From positions 511,144-575,143 of the forward strand of contig CAZDWZ010000001.1 in assembly GCA_964509425.1 (NCBI GenBank): a stretch of DNA of 64,000 bases, given 5' to 3'. Positions 32,098-41,304 of the stretch are shown here, piece by piece (positions within the stretch are counted from its first letter, which is position 1; each line of letters starts with the position of its first letter). This DNA comes from CAZDWZ01 sp964509425. GTDB taxonomy: Bacteria > Bdellovibrionota_C > UBA2361 > SZUA-149 > CAZDWZ01. Made by a program: the position numbers and the translations under genes. The notes beneath the pieces were generated by a model that had not been told where the DNA came from, ran no database searches, and worked only from the letters and a program-made list of their open reading frames with translations.

Positions 32098-34851
32098 TTA
32101 CCGTCGGCGCACTTCGAAGCGTCCATTCTGCTGAAGCGCAGGACAGGTGTATCGTCCCCGAATCATCTGACTGCGCACACCGGAGCTAAGTCGGAACCAA
32201 TACGCGTCGTTCCGAAGCTCTATCTCCATTCCTCGCGCAAGCACCTTTCCGGATACAGCGAGTTCCCCGATGCCGCTCACGACGGCAGAACCGGTAAGTT
32301 TTTCACCGGAGATATCGAGCTTTAGATCGATGGCGATCTGCTGCGCACCCTCTTCATTCGGGATGAGTGTTCCGGAATATTGCTCTTGGATAGACGGCGC
32401 TTGCGGTTGCTCAGTCTGTATCTGCGCTCCCGGAGTTTCGACCGGCGGCGGCTGTGGAATCATTCCTTGGTCATGTCCCTTGGCTTTCGGAAGCCCAGGA
32501 TTGGTGGTACCCGCACCGTTCGGAGGCGTAATGATATCCTCCTGTACGATCACCTGCCCGCCTGCTCCGTTCATCGATGTGGCTGATGGCTGAGCCGTGG
32601 CGGCAACACGAGGAGTCGCCTCCGGAGTGGGCTTTCCTGTCGGGACGGCGGTGGCACCCGAACCTGGCGAGGGCTCAACCAGCGTAAACGTTGTTCCACC
32701 CGCGGAACCCGTTGCCGTCGCTCCACGCACCACATTTATCTTTTCGTCTTGAGGTCCCGGCGTCGTCGTCACGTGAGCTCGATACAAGACGAGATCCTTT
32801 ACGGCGAGCTCGTTCCCCTTATACGAAGCCTGCACTTTGAAACTTCCAGAGCTCGGCTGAGTGGAACGCAATGCATTGAAGCTTCCGTTTGCACGGGCGA
32901 TACCTTCTCCCTTCTTCCCTGAGTGAAATTGTTCCGGCTTCAGAGTGGCGACAACTTGCCCTCTCCTGAGATCAAACACTTCCACCAACAGCCCCTCTCG
33001 TGCCTTGGCTTCAAGCGGAATGTCGTCCTTCGAGTCGAAGCCAGAAAGCTCGATCGACCACGTGAGGTGAGCGAGCCGGTCCACGGAGACTGAGGCTTCG
33101 CGAAGCGTGACACCGCTCTCCTTGAGCGCCAACATTCCCGTAATCTTCTCGGATACGGGCGGCTTCGGAGCGGGAGTTTCGACCGGAGGAACGGGAGTGC
33201 TCGACGCTGCCGCAACCGGTCCCGGCGACGAGTGGGGTGCAGGGTCGACGTTTTTTGCTGTTTGCCCGGTGACCTCACCGCCCGTCGATGGCGTTCCGGT
33301 CGCGGCGCTTCCTGATGAAGCGGTGTTCACGGTCCCGAGAGAAACACCAACCGGCGAGATACTCGGCGCCGCATTTGGCGCGTCGTTCGTCTTCTGCTCG
33401 TTCGGTTCGCCGCTTAATTCACGCTCAAGCCGTGCTCGCTCAATTTGCTCGTCCGTGAGCTTCACTCCCGCGGCCCCGCTTTTTGTCGGCGGACGAATAA
33501 TTTTGATCGTCGCCGTTTTCTCGAGAGGCTGAACGCCAAGTGCGGCGCCGAGAACTGCCGACATAACACTGGTGTCCGCGTCAGGCGGGAAAAGAATCGG
33601 GCGAAGTTTAGCGTTCAAACCTGTATGGAGTCTGGCCGGGAGCGCGACAACCGCGGCGAGCAGCAGCGTCGTGATCACCCAAAGGGGCGCCGCTCTCTTC
33701 GGCTTCGGCGCCGAACGATACGGATGAGAATCATCATCCGAAAAAGTCACCGCACCGAGCTTCCATCCGCCGAGATCCTCACCGGCTCGGGCAGGAGTTC
33801 CGAACTCATACGAAGGATCCTTCCCCGATCCCGTGCCAAGCGCATCAAGCTCGGTTTTTCCGGTATCCGATCCGCGAACTGCCGAAGCCCGGACGGTTCC
33901 GCCCACGTTCTGACGGCCGGCACGATCCACGGAAAATACGGTGGATTGCCCGCTCAGCTGCGGAGCGAAGTCGAGGATTGCCCCAGCAAGATCGTTCACG
34001 GAGGCGAATCGATCGGTCTTTTTCTTCGCCGCGGCTTTCCGCACGATTTCATCGAACCATACCGGCACTCTCGATCCCGGGGTGACCAGCGTCGGCAGCG
34101 GCTCGTTCAGATGTTTGAAAGCAACGGCAACAGCACTGTCGGCCATGAACGGACGTCGGCCGGACACGAGCTCAAACGCGAGAATGCCGAGTGCATAGAT
34201 ATCGCAACTCACATCCAGCTCTTCGCCTCGAATTTGCTCGGGCGACATGTAATCGGGGGTTCCGATGACCTGACCTGTTTGCGTGAGACTGGTGTCCGCT
34301 CCGACCATTCTTGCGGTGCCGAAGTCGGCAAGCTTCACTTCGTTCCGAAGGCTGAGGAGAACGTTTGCTGGTTTTAGATCGCGATGAATGACACCACGAC
34401 CGTGCGCGTAAGACACTCCACAAATGATTTGATAGAGCACGCTGAGCGCTTCCTCGAAAGGAAGCGCCTTTCCGAGTTTCTGCCCATTCGGGCTCTGCTC
34501 GGATGACGCGAGCAGGCGATCCCGAAGACTATGCCCATCGATGAACTCCATCGAGATGTAGGAATAGCCGTCACCGGCTTTCCCCATGTCATGAGTGCGG
34601 ACAATATTTGGGTGCGTGAGCGCGCGGGCAACAAGAACTTCGTTTCGAAATCGACGAAAAACATTCTCATCATGGACGAGATGCGGAAGCAGCAGCTTCA
34701 GCGCAACTACTTCGCCGTCCAGCTCCCGGTCGGTGGCACGGAACACCATGCCCATCCCACCGGCTCCAAGACGTTCATGCAGCTCGTAACGGCCTGCGAC
34801 GACATCTCCCGGTGCGACATTAAACCCTGAACTCACACCAAGATTCTCCAT
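32098..34851 (-). CDS. Ser/Thr protein kinase with transmembrane and long extracytoplasmic region
   Basis: A 917-residue protein. The PknB-type kinase domain spans about residues 18-290: GAGGMGMVFRA (Gly loop), VALKLL (Lys), HRDLKPANVLL (catalytic Asp), ADFGTARM (DFG) and GTPDYMSPEQIRG (activation segment). A membrane helix follows near residue 395 (WVITTLLLAAVVALPARL). The remaining ~500 residues are probably outside. They include Pro/Thr/Gly-rich linkers around one domain (SGFDSKDDIPLEAKAREG) and a C-terminal beta-rich domain ending RYTCPALQQNGRFEVRRR. No PASTA repeats are seen. It is the last gene of a minus-strand cluster, 30 bp after a LysM lipoprotein, which suggests cell-wall sensing. 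Confidence 0.9.
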   Translation of the reverse strand: MENLGVSSGFNVAPGDVVAGRYELHERLGAGGMGMVFRATDRELDGEVVALKLLLPHLVHDENVFRRFRNEVLVARALTHPNIVRTHDMGKAGDGYSYISMEFIDGHSLRDRLLASSEQSPNGQKLGKALPFEEALSVLYQIICGVSYAHGRGVIHRDLKPANVLLSLRNEVKLADFGTARMVGADTSLTQTGQVIGTPDYMSPEQIRGEELDVSCDIYALGILAFELVSGRRPFMADSAVAVAFKHLNEPLPTLVTPGSRVPVWFDEIVRKAAAKKKTDRFASVNDLAGAILDFAPQLSGQSTVFSVDRAGRQNVGGTVRASAVRGSDTGKTELDALGTGSGKDPSYEFGTPARAGEDLGGWKLGAVTFSDDDSHPYRSAPKPKRAAPLWVITTLLLAAVVALPARLHTGLNAKLRPILFPPDADTSVMSAVLGAALGVQPLEKTATIKIIRPPTKSGAAGVKLTDEQIERARLERELSGEPNEQKTNDAPNAAPSISPVGVSLGTVNTASSGSAATGTPSTGGEVTGQTAKNVDPAPHSSPGPVAAASSTPVPPVETPAPKPPVSEKITGMLALKESGVTLREASVSVDRLAHLTWSIELSGFDSKDDIPLEAKAREGLLVEVFDLRRGQVVATLKPEQFHSGKKGEGIARANGSFNALRSTQPSSGSFKVQASYKGNELAVKDLVLYRAHVTTTPGPQDEKINVVRGATATGSAGGTTFTLVEPSPGSGATAVPTGKPTPEATPRVAATAQPSATSMNGAGGQVIVQEDIITPPNGAGTTNPGLPKAKGHDQGMIPQPPPVETPGAQIQTEQPQAPSIQEQYSGTLIPNEEGAQQIAIDLKLDISGEKLTGSAVVSGIGELAVSGKVLARGMEIELRNDAYWFRLSSGVRSQMIRGRYTCPALQQNGRFEVRRR

Positions 34852-34881
34852 GCCCGATTCTTCGGCCGCTCAAATAGTCAC

Positions 34882-35586
34882 CTATTGGGAAAGCAGCTCA
34901 TCGAGAAGTTTTTCACGCTCTGCATCAGATCCATTTCCCGCCTTCGGTGCATCCGCCTTCGGAGTTCCGGTTGATGGCGGCGGAAGTGAATCCACGACCA
35001 CGTCTCTTGCAGTTGGGACGTCCGGAGTCGAAGGAGGAGGAGGAAACGCCACCTCGTCCCGTTTGAAATCCTGAACATCGCCGACATCTACTTCCGGCTT
35101 TGCTTGGTCCAAGTCAATCGGCTTTTCGATGACTTCACCCATTCCCCTCCCGGTATTGTCGTCGAGACGGACCGACTCCGGCGGCTTGCGGTTAGAGGTG
35201 CTTCCAGCCTTAGACGCCGCCTTCATGAAAGAGCGAGGCATCGGTTCACGTCGAGTTACCATGTTGCCTGGAATGACGATGACTTGTCCGAGCCGAAGCC
35301 GGTGAGGATTCAATCCCGGATTTGCGGCCTTGATCTGCGCCCAGTTTGTCGGCTTCCCGGTATACCAGGTGGCGATCGCGGCGAGCGTCTCTCCGGGTCC
35401 CACACGATGCTCGAAATCATCCGGAACAGGGGGAGCTTCGACACGCTGCGGAGCAACCTTTGGAGCGGATCGCTCGGCACAACCCGTAGCACCCACAACG
35501 AGGAAAGCGCCGGCGGCGATAACGAGTCCGGCACGTCGACCGGCCCGGCCGAGCGTTTGGCGCTGTGTTGCAGTTTCTCTGATCAT
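34882..35586 (-). CDS. LysM-domain lipoprotein
   Basis: A 234-residue protein. The signal peptide ends in the lipobox VGATGC near residue 36. One LysM domain follows (EHRVGPGETLAAIATWYTG ... NPHRLRLGQVIVIPG), expected to bind peptidoglycan. The C-terminal ~130 residues are Pro/Asp-rich and probably disordered (PPPSTPDVPTARDVVVDSLP). AAGGAGAGAGG supports the ATG at 35586 over the upstream in-frame start at 35631. It lies between two membrane kinases in the same direction. Confidence 0.85.
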   Translation of the reverse strand: MIRETATQRQTLGRAGRRAGLVIAAGAFLVVGATGCAERSAPKVAPQRVEAPPVPDDFEHRVGPGETLAAIATWYTGKPTNWAQIKAANPGLNPHRLRLGQVIVIPGNMVTRREPMPRSFMKAASKAGSTSNRKPPESVRLDDNTGRGMGEVIEKPIDLDQAKPEVDVGDVQDFKRDEVAFPPPPSTPDVPTARDVVVDSLPPPSTGTPKADAPKAGNGSDAEREKLLDELLSQ

Positions 35587-35802
35587 AAACCCTCTCTCCT
35601 TGTTAAAATCGATCTTGACTCTCGGCTCCATCGGAAGCGGCCGGAATCTTCAAACACTCTCTCGCCGGCTTGGAATGCAAGCGGCATAATTTGGAACAAA
35701 CTCAAAAACAAAAAACCAAAATCAACTGCAAAAATAAGAACTCGAAAAAACTGCCCAGCTCAGTGGCGCTCTCGTATACAGCAATTTCTCCCACGCAAAC
35801 CA

Positions 35803-37887
35803 CTAGTTCGCTGGAGGCTGGTCCTTCTTCAAGGACTGAATCGCATCCTGAATGACTTTCAGAACAACGGGCTCTTTCTCTTCAGAGATTCGCTTCTCCA
35901 AAGCTTTCACCGCCTCCGGAGTTCCGATGGCTGCCAAAGTTTTCGCGGCAAAGCCTCGCACCAAAAACTCCGAATCCGAAAGGGCGGCGATAATAAGCGG
36001 CATTACCTCAGCGTTGGAACGGAAGTCGGACCTGCTAAGTGCCTTTATCACATCGATTCGGACTGTATAATCCTGATGCATTGACACCGGCATTAGACGC
36101 AGAATCAACTCCCATCGGTTTCGATTTCCCACTTCTGCCGTCACCAATCTGAGAAGTTTTGCATCGGCCTGCTCCTCGGAGAGCAGCCAAGCGAGTTCCT
36201 CATCGCGGAGCTGCTTCAATGAAGTCGAAGTAAACCCTTCCGCAGGAATCTGGGGCTTAATGGGGAGGAAATCACGCTCAGGAACCGGCGCGGTGCCTCC
36301 GGTGGTCCCTGGGCCGGCCGTTCCACCGAGATTCTGAAGCTCGCCGGGACTGGTGTTGCTGTTTACGCCGGCAGTTCCACCTGTTCCGGCCGGGAGAATA
36401 TTTGCCTGGCCCGAGGAGGTTGAAACATCGGCTGGCGTTGCCGTGTGAGCGGGGTCACTGCGATCAATTGCAGTGCGCGTTTCGCTGGAATTCGACGCAA
36501 CTTGCTCGTCCTTCGGCTGCTCTGTCGGAGTTCGGAAAAACTGAAGGTAGACAATTCCGGAGAGCGCCATTCCGCTGATGATCGCAAGCATGGCGTAGAG
36601 CCAAGGAAATCCTCCGCTCGTGGGACGCACGGTGGAAAGACGGCCTTGTGTCGACGAGGACGCATTCTGGGCCGATTCGAAACGGCCATCGAACATTCCT
36701 CCGCTCAAGCCCTCTTTGGGCTTGTCCCCCACTTTTTTCATCAGCGCTGCTTTTTCAGCAGCTTTCGCGGCGTCTATTCGGTCTTGCTCTTGAAATAAAC
36801 TTTGTCCAGGCGAGATCAACCTTGTTTCACCGCCGTCGGCCGGATCCCCGAGCCCGGACATAATCCCGCTGCCGAGAGAAACAAAACCACCCGACGGATT
36901 GTTCGGCGGCAGGCTGGCGCCCGCTTGTGCAGAACCGGCGGCCGAAGGAAGTCCTTGATATAAAGTCGGAGCGCGAACTCTTCCGCCTTGCTCGCGACTT
37001 GCGAGCTCGGACAGCTTCATTCCGGGACGATACCCGCCGATGAGACCGGTGTTGTCCACCGAGATTCCCAGGGTCTGCGCGGCCGCATCGATGAAGGACG
37101 TGGCCGAGCTGAAACGCTTTTCGCGATCCCGCGAAAGTCCCTGCACGAGAACCCCTTCGAGATGATTGGGAAGCGAACAACCGATCTCGGAGAAAGGCAA
37201 AGGCGGCTTTTGCAAAATGCTCGTGACGACCGAGGTGAAATCGTTTCCTGGGAATGGGCGTTTTCCGGTGATCATCTCGTATGTAACGACCGCGAAAGAA
37301 AACAGATCCGAACGGCCGTCGAGCGGCTCCCCGCGGATTTGCTCCGGCGACATGTAGCTCGGGGTGCCCACGACGGTTCCAGCGGGAGTAAGGGAAGTAT
37401 CGCTCAGCTTCGCCACCCCGAAATCGAGTAAAAATGGTCGGTATTGACCGTCAACAATGATATTGCTCGGCTTTATGTCGCGGTGAATGATGTTCTGACT
37501 GAGCGCGTAGTCAATCGCGCTCGCAATCTGCGCAAGATAATGAAAGCATTCAAGAGGCTCTACCGCTCCCGCATCTCGAATGATGGTCTCGAGGCTCTTT
37601 CCCTCGATGTATTCCATGACGATATAGGGCGAGCCGTTCTGCGCCCTCCCCGCTTCGAAGATCGTCACGATGTTTGGGTGATGAAGCCGGCCGGCTGATC
37701 GGGACTCCTGCCGGAATCGCTTCAGCGCTTCGTTCCCGACGGCGTCGTCGGAGAGAAATACGGACTTCAACGTCTTGATAGCCACCATCCGGCCGATCTC
37801 CGGATCTTTGGCTTTGTACACAACTCCCATGGACCCCTTTCCAAGGGTCTCAAGGACTTCATATTTCTCGATAAACTGCGAGCTCAC
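35803..37887 (-). CDS. Ser/Thr protein kinase with TM segment and C-terminal HEAT-like repeats
   Basis: A 694-residue protein. The kinase domain spans about residues 9-270: LGKGSMGVVYKA, VAIKTLKS, HRDIKPSNIIV, LDFGVAKLS and GTPSYMSPEQIRG. A linker and a membrane helix near residue 430 follow (LYAMLAIISGMALSGIVYL). A Thr/Gly/Pro-rich spacer leads to a C-terminal helical part resembling HEAT repeats (VMPLIIAALSDSEFLVRGFA and KTLAAIGTPEAVKALEK). Extracytoplasmic HEAT repeats may sense a protein partner. It belongs to the same minus-strand cluster as the LysM lipoprotein and the other kinase. Confidence 0.9.
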   Translation of the reverse strand: MSSQFIEKYEVLETLGKGSMGVVYKAKDPEIGRMVAIKTLKSVFLSDDAVGNEALKRFRQESRSAGRLHHPNIVTIFEAGRAQNGSPYIVMEYIEGKSLETIIRDAGAVEPLECFHYLAQIASAIDYALSQNIIHRDIKPSNIIVDGQYRPFLLDFGVAKLSDTSLTPAGTVVGTPSYMSPEQIRGEPLDGRSDLFSFAVVTYEMITGKRPFPGNDFTSVVTSILQKPPLPFSEIGCSLPNHLEGVLVQGLSRDREKRFSSATSFIDAAAQTLGISVDNTGLIGGYRPGMKLSELASREQGGRVRAPTLYQGLPSAAGSAQAGASLPPNNPSGGFVSLGSGIMSGLGDPADGGETRLISPGQSLFQEQDRIDAAKAAEKAALMKKVGDKPKEGLSGGMFDGRFESAQNASSSTQGRLSTVRPTSGGFPWLYAMLAIISGMALSGIVYLQFFRTPTEQPKDEQVASNSSETRTAIDRSDPAHTATPADVSTSSGQANILPAGTGGTAGVNSNTSPGELQNLGGTAGPGTTGGTAPVPERDFLPIKPQIPAEGFTSTSLKQLRDEELAWLLSEEQADAKLLRLVTAEVGNRNRWELILRLMPVSMHQDYTVRIDVIKALSRSDFRSNAEVMPLIIAALSDSEFLVRGFAAKTLAAIGTPEAVKALEKRISEEKEPVVLKVIQDAIQSLKKDQPPAN

Positions 37888-37972
37888 CCTTTCGCCCTAA
37901 CATGCTGCTGAGGCTCAGACAACAAAAGAGAAAGCCCGGTCATGGAGTCAAAGTGCTCCACCACCAAAAGCC

Positions 37973-38266
37973 CTACTCCGATTCCCGGGAATCGGTGCCG
38001 TGACCCGTTGCTTCATGGGTTACGTTTTGGGCGGCCTCACTTTCGGCAGACGAATCGCCGCGAAGCCATGCCTCTCTTTCCAGTCGCGCTTTTGCCTTCA
38101 TGCGTTTAATTTCTCCAACCTCCGAGTGCAGCAACGACCAAAAGAGCGGATGCGGCACCTTGGCGCGTTTCTGCGAAACTCGGAAAGCCGACGATTTCAG
38201 TCGACCGACTCGTTGCGATATTGGAGATGGGTGGCCCACGTTGGGCGGGCGCTGCTCACCGGACAT
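37973..38266 (-). CDS. Small basic hypothetical protein
   Basis: A 97-residue protein starting MSGEQRPPNVGHPSPISQRV, with a charged helix EVGEIKRMKAKARLEREAWL. AAAGGA is 8 nt before the ATG at 38266. It sits 19 bp after the DUF4388-like gene and 85 bp before the kinase gene in the same direction, consistent with an operon member. No homologous family is recognised. It could be spurious. Confidence 0.45.
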   Translation of the reverse strand: MSGEQRPPNVGHPSPISQRVGRLKSSAFRVSQKRAKVPHPLFWSLLHSEVGEIKRMKAKARLEREAWLRGDSSAESEAAQNVTHEATGHGTDSRESE

Positions 38267-38285
38267 AGGTCTCATCCTTTAAGCT

Positions 38286-39359
38286 TTACCGCAGTGTACC
38301 ATGAACCGAAACGAGTGCGGAAGTGAATTCAGAGAGACCTTGGAACCAAGTGTCAAGAATTTGCGGCCCCGCGAGGCAAGCCAGGAGAACGGCGAGCAGA
38401 AAGAGTTCGTTCGTAAAAAGAATGATCTTCTGCAGATCATTCTCCTCCAACATCCGGAAATTCCAACTAAGCAGCTTATCGACCACCGGACGGTGGATGA
38501 ATCGGCGCCCACTGGCGCTCCGCTTTTTCGTAGGTTTTTCCGGGGACTCCGGGGAAATTTGCGGAAGAACCTCAGGCTGCGGCGCGGGCTGGGCAGCAAC
38601 CACTTCCGGTGCTCGAACCGCCGGCTTCGATTCTTCCTGCTTCCGGACAACTTGCACCTTTTCCGGCTCGTCGTCGAAAGGTTGATCACAAGCAATTACG
38701 CCTTGGTCGATTAGCGAGAGAAGGCTCTCCACCAGCTCATAGCGCGAAAGCGGCGCTTGAATGAGGTCGTCAAAAGAACACGGGAATTCTAAAGAGTTCA
38801 GCAGCTTCTCCTCGAACGGAAGCGGACGTTCGGGACGTTCGCCGCGGAGAACAAGCGAGTTCCCCTTTCTCAGCGTCGCAAATATTCGGCTCGCGCGATC
38901 TTCATCGACGCCGAATTCCACGACATCGAGCATGAACTGTCCAAAATTAATATCAATTCCGGCACCGCGTTGATCCCGGATCGCTTGAAAAGAGAACTCG
39001 CAGTCAAGGTCGGGCATACGTCCAATTTCGTAGAGCGCGTCGAGTGCGATGTTCGCGCGCGTCTGCGCAAGAACATCTTGAGGAACATCTTTCTTGTCGA
39101 TGAGGAAGGCTTCCAGGTCGTCAATCGATGCTCTGCGAGAGACCAACTTCATGTAGTCCTGCTTGCTCAGAGCGCCGACGGACACGAGGCGATCCATGAG
39201 CTCGAGCCGTTCCTTTTCCTCGGAACGGTGAACATCGATGATGCGTCCGTTCAAAAGCACCATTTCCCATGTCTCACCACCGCCCGAGACTTTGAGCACG
39301 CCGGTTTTATACTTTTGCGAGGCCGAAGAAAGCTGGTCGTAGAGTAGCGCGGTGATCAT
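38286..39359 (-). CDS. DUF4388/PATAN-like domain protein with C-terminal membrane helix
   Basis: A 357-residue protein. The N-terminus LLYDQLSSASQKYKTGVLKV ... WEMVLLNGRIIDVHRSEEKE resembles DUF4388 (PATAN-type) signalling domains, with a following helical region (LMDRLVSVGALSKQDYMKLV). A Pro/Glu-rich linker is followed by a basic patch and one hydrophobic segment near the end (FLLAVLLACLAGPQIL). DUF4388 proteins are often linked to two-component or kinase signalling. The ATG overlaps the stop of the TPR gene by 4 bp (39356-39359). Confidence 0.65.
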   Translation of the reverse strand: MITALLYDQLSSASQKYKTGVLKVSGGGETWEMVLLNGRIIDVHRSEEKERLELMDRLVSVGALSKQDYMKLVSRRASIDDLEAFLIDKKDVPQDVLAQTRANIALDALYEIGRMPDLDCEFSFQAIRDQRGAGIDINFGQFMLDVVEFGVDEDRASRIFATLRKGNSLVLRGERPERPLPFEEKLLNSLEFPCSFDDLIQAPLSRYELVESLLSLIDQGVIACDQPFDDEPEKVQVVRKQEESKPAVRAPEVVAAQPAPQPEVLPQISPESPEKPTKKRSASGRRFIHRPVVDKLLSWNFRMLEENDLQKIILFTNELFLLAVLLACLAGPQILDTWFQGLSEFTSALVSVHGTLR

Positions 39360-41158
39360 GCGGTCGCTCCTTCAACACGATCTTTTGTCACCATGGAAAG
39401 ACAGACCGGGACGATGAATCCGAGTCCATAAGCAATGAGAAACGAAGAAAACGCATACTTCTCTACCGAGAGCGGATGCACGCTGAGTGGTATAAAATGT
39501 AACGGCCAACCGGTCATCACAAACACAACCGAAAAGCAGATTGCCGCGAAGAACACTCCGGCCACGGGGCGTCGTCCCGCGAGAAACACTCCTCCAGGAA
39601 GAAGCGACCAGAGCAGCGATGAGTCCTTCGGAACGTTCGAAAATTCGACCATTTCACGCTGCTGATCGATCCACTGTTTACCTGTCCGGCTCCGGCGCAG
39701 ACTTGAGACGAGTAGGAGGGCCGCTCCAAGAAGTCCGATCGACGCGTATGAAGAGTTTCCGACGAGTGAGGTCGCAAGCCTGTTGCGGCCTTCCACGACT
39801 TTGGGGAATGCGGCTTCAGATGTTTCATACGGAAGCGCGAGAAACGCACCCCAAAATCCCATCGTTCTCACGTTGCTCCACGCCGGTAAGTGCTGTTCGC
39901 CTTGTTCCGAGTCGAGTCGCTGCCATTCGAGCGGATCGAGGTCCTGCGCTTGAGTATAATACGCTCGATATTTTTCAATACCGAGCTGCGCGAGGTGAAC
40001 GAGCGCGAGGTTGTAGATGACCTCAAATCGCGCGCTTCCCTTTGCTTCGTCCTGCTCAAGAAGTGTACGAGCCTCATCCCAGTTCTGTGCTCGCATCGCG
40101 AGAACGGCAAGATTGAGGCGAGACGCCCGGGAAATTTCTCCCCCTTCTCCAAGTCCGTCTGAAAGTCGAAAGAGTTGTGATGCGTCCTCGTACCGCCCCT
40201 CGAACGCGTATAGACGTGCGAGAGAAAATGTGAGGAGCGCGTTTTTCCCGTCCTTCTCGATCCCGGTTTGGAGAATTTTCTCCGCATTGATCGCGAGGGC
40301 ACTAGAGTTTAGTTGATCAACCACCTTCGTAATCTCGGAGTCCACGATGCTCTTCATCGGGATAGCAAAGTGCATCATTCCCGCCCAGCCGATGAGGACG
40401 CAGGCAACGAGAACGGTGAACCAACGGCAGTGCCGGACGCTCCGGCTCAAGATCACCGCCCAAGCCGCCACCGCGACTGCCGGACCAAGAGTGAGCGGGA
40501 GAGCAATGACGCACAGCACCGCAAGCGGACCGAAGAGACCTCTCCAGTTCTTCGGAATAAATCGTGTCACATATCGAAAGACGAGATCACCATGCCGCAA
40601 AAGCTGAACAAATGCTCCGATGAGCGCTGCGATGGTCATGGCGCTCAGCAGAAGCATAAATGCATTCAGCAGGATTGGGACGAGAACGGCTGGTCTCCAC
40701 AGCGTCGCCCAGAAAGTTTCCCTGGCATGCTTCCAAAGATTCGCTCGATCGACCAGATCCACATAGTCAAAACTGCTGAGGGCAACTGAGAGATCGTTCG
40801 GGCTCAATTGAATTGCGTGACGAACATAAAACGCGGCGAGCTCTGGATTTTTGTTTCGGATGGAGTCAGCTTCTCGAAAGAAAATCATCGAGAACTCGGG
40901 GAAGCTCCGGTAGCCGCTGTCCCGACCTTTGTCGGCCAGCGCACGAATCTCGTCTCCCGCCTCTGCATACCGCTCCTGGAAAATGAGCTGCAGCACTTGA
41001 TAAAAACGTGCCTGCAACACGTCGCTCGGAGAGTTCTTCGAGACTCGTCGGACCGCGGCTGTTTCTGATGAGGCGTCGGCTTTTGCAGGAAAAACTGAAC
41101 AGAGGATGACGAGGCACCCTGTGACCAGAAGACGAAGACCGCGAAAATATCGATTCAT
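39356..41158 (-). CDS. TPR-containing membrane protein
   Basis: A 600-residue protein starting with a signal-like helix (LLVTGCLVILCSVFPAKADA). A TPR-like pair follows (YQVLQLIFQERYAEAGDEIR, FYVRHAIQLSPNDLSVA), then a multi-helix membrane region (about 155-265). A second TPR block comes next (LLTFSLARLYAFEGRYEDAS, LNLAVLAMRAQNWDEARTLL, YNLALVHLAQLGIEKY), and more helices near the C-terminus (GVFFAAICFSVVFVMTGWPL). I chose the ATG at 41158 over the upstream start at 41194. It is probably a scaffold in the envelope-signalling cluster. Function unknown. Confidence 0.75.
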   Translation of the reverse strand: MNRYFRGLRLLVTGCLVILCSVFPAKADASSETAAVRRVSKNSPSDVLQARFYQVLQLIFQERYAEAGDEIRALADKGRDSGYRSFPEFSMIFFREADSIRNKNPELAAFYVRHAIQLSPNDLSVALSSFDYVDLVDRANLWKHARETFWATLWRPAVLVPILLNAFMLLLSAMTIAALIGAFVQLLRHGDLVFRYVTRFIPKNWRGLFGPLAVLCVIALPLTLGPAVAVAAWAVILSRSVRHCRWFTVLVACVLIGWAGMMHFAIPMKSIVDSEITKVVDQLNSSALAINAEKILQTGIEKDGKNALLTFSLARLYAFEGRYEDASQLFRLSDGLGEGGEISRASRLNLAVLAMRAQNWDEARTLLEQDEAKGSARFEVIYNLALVHLAQLGIEKYRAYYTQAQDLDPLEWQRLDSEQGEQHLPAWSNVRTMGFWGAFLALPYETSEAAFPKVVEGRNRLATSLVGNSSYASIGLLGAALLLVSSLRRSRTGKQWIDQQREMVEFSNVPKDSSLLWSLLPGGVFLAGRRPVAGVFFAAICFSVVFVMTGWPLHFIPLSVHPLSVEKYAFSSFLIAYGLGFIVPVCLSMVTKDRVEGATA

Positions 41159-41304
41159 AGACAATAACGTTCCGGCGGGACCACCCCGCAACACACATAC
41201 CCGGCCTGTTCTGGTAGTCGGCAGTCGCTGGCAGAACCATGAGCAAAATGTAGGGGATTCCCCGAGTGGCAGTTACGAGGAAAGAAATGTTCAGTTCTGG
41301 AGGG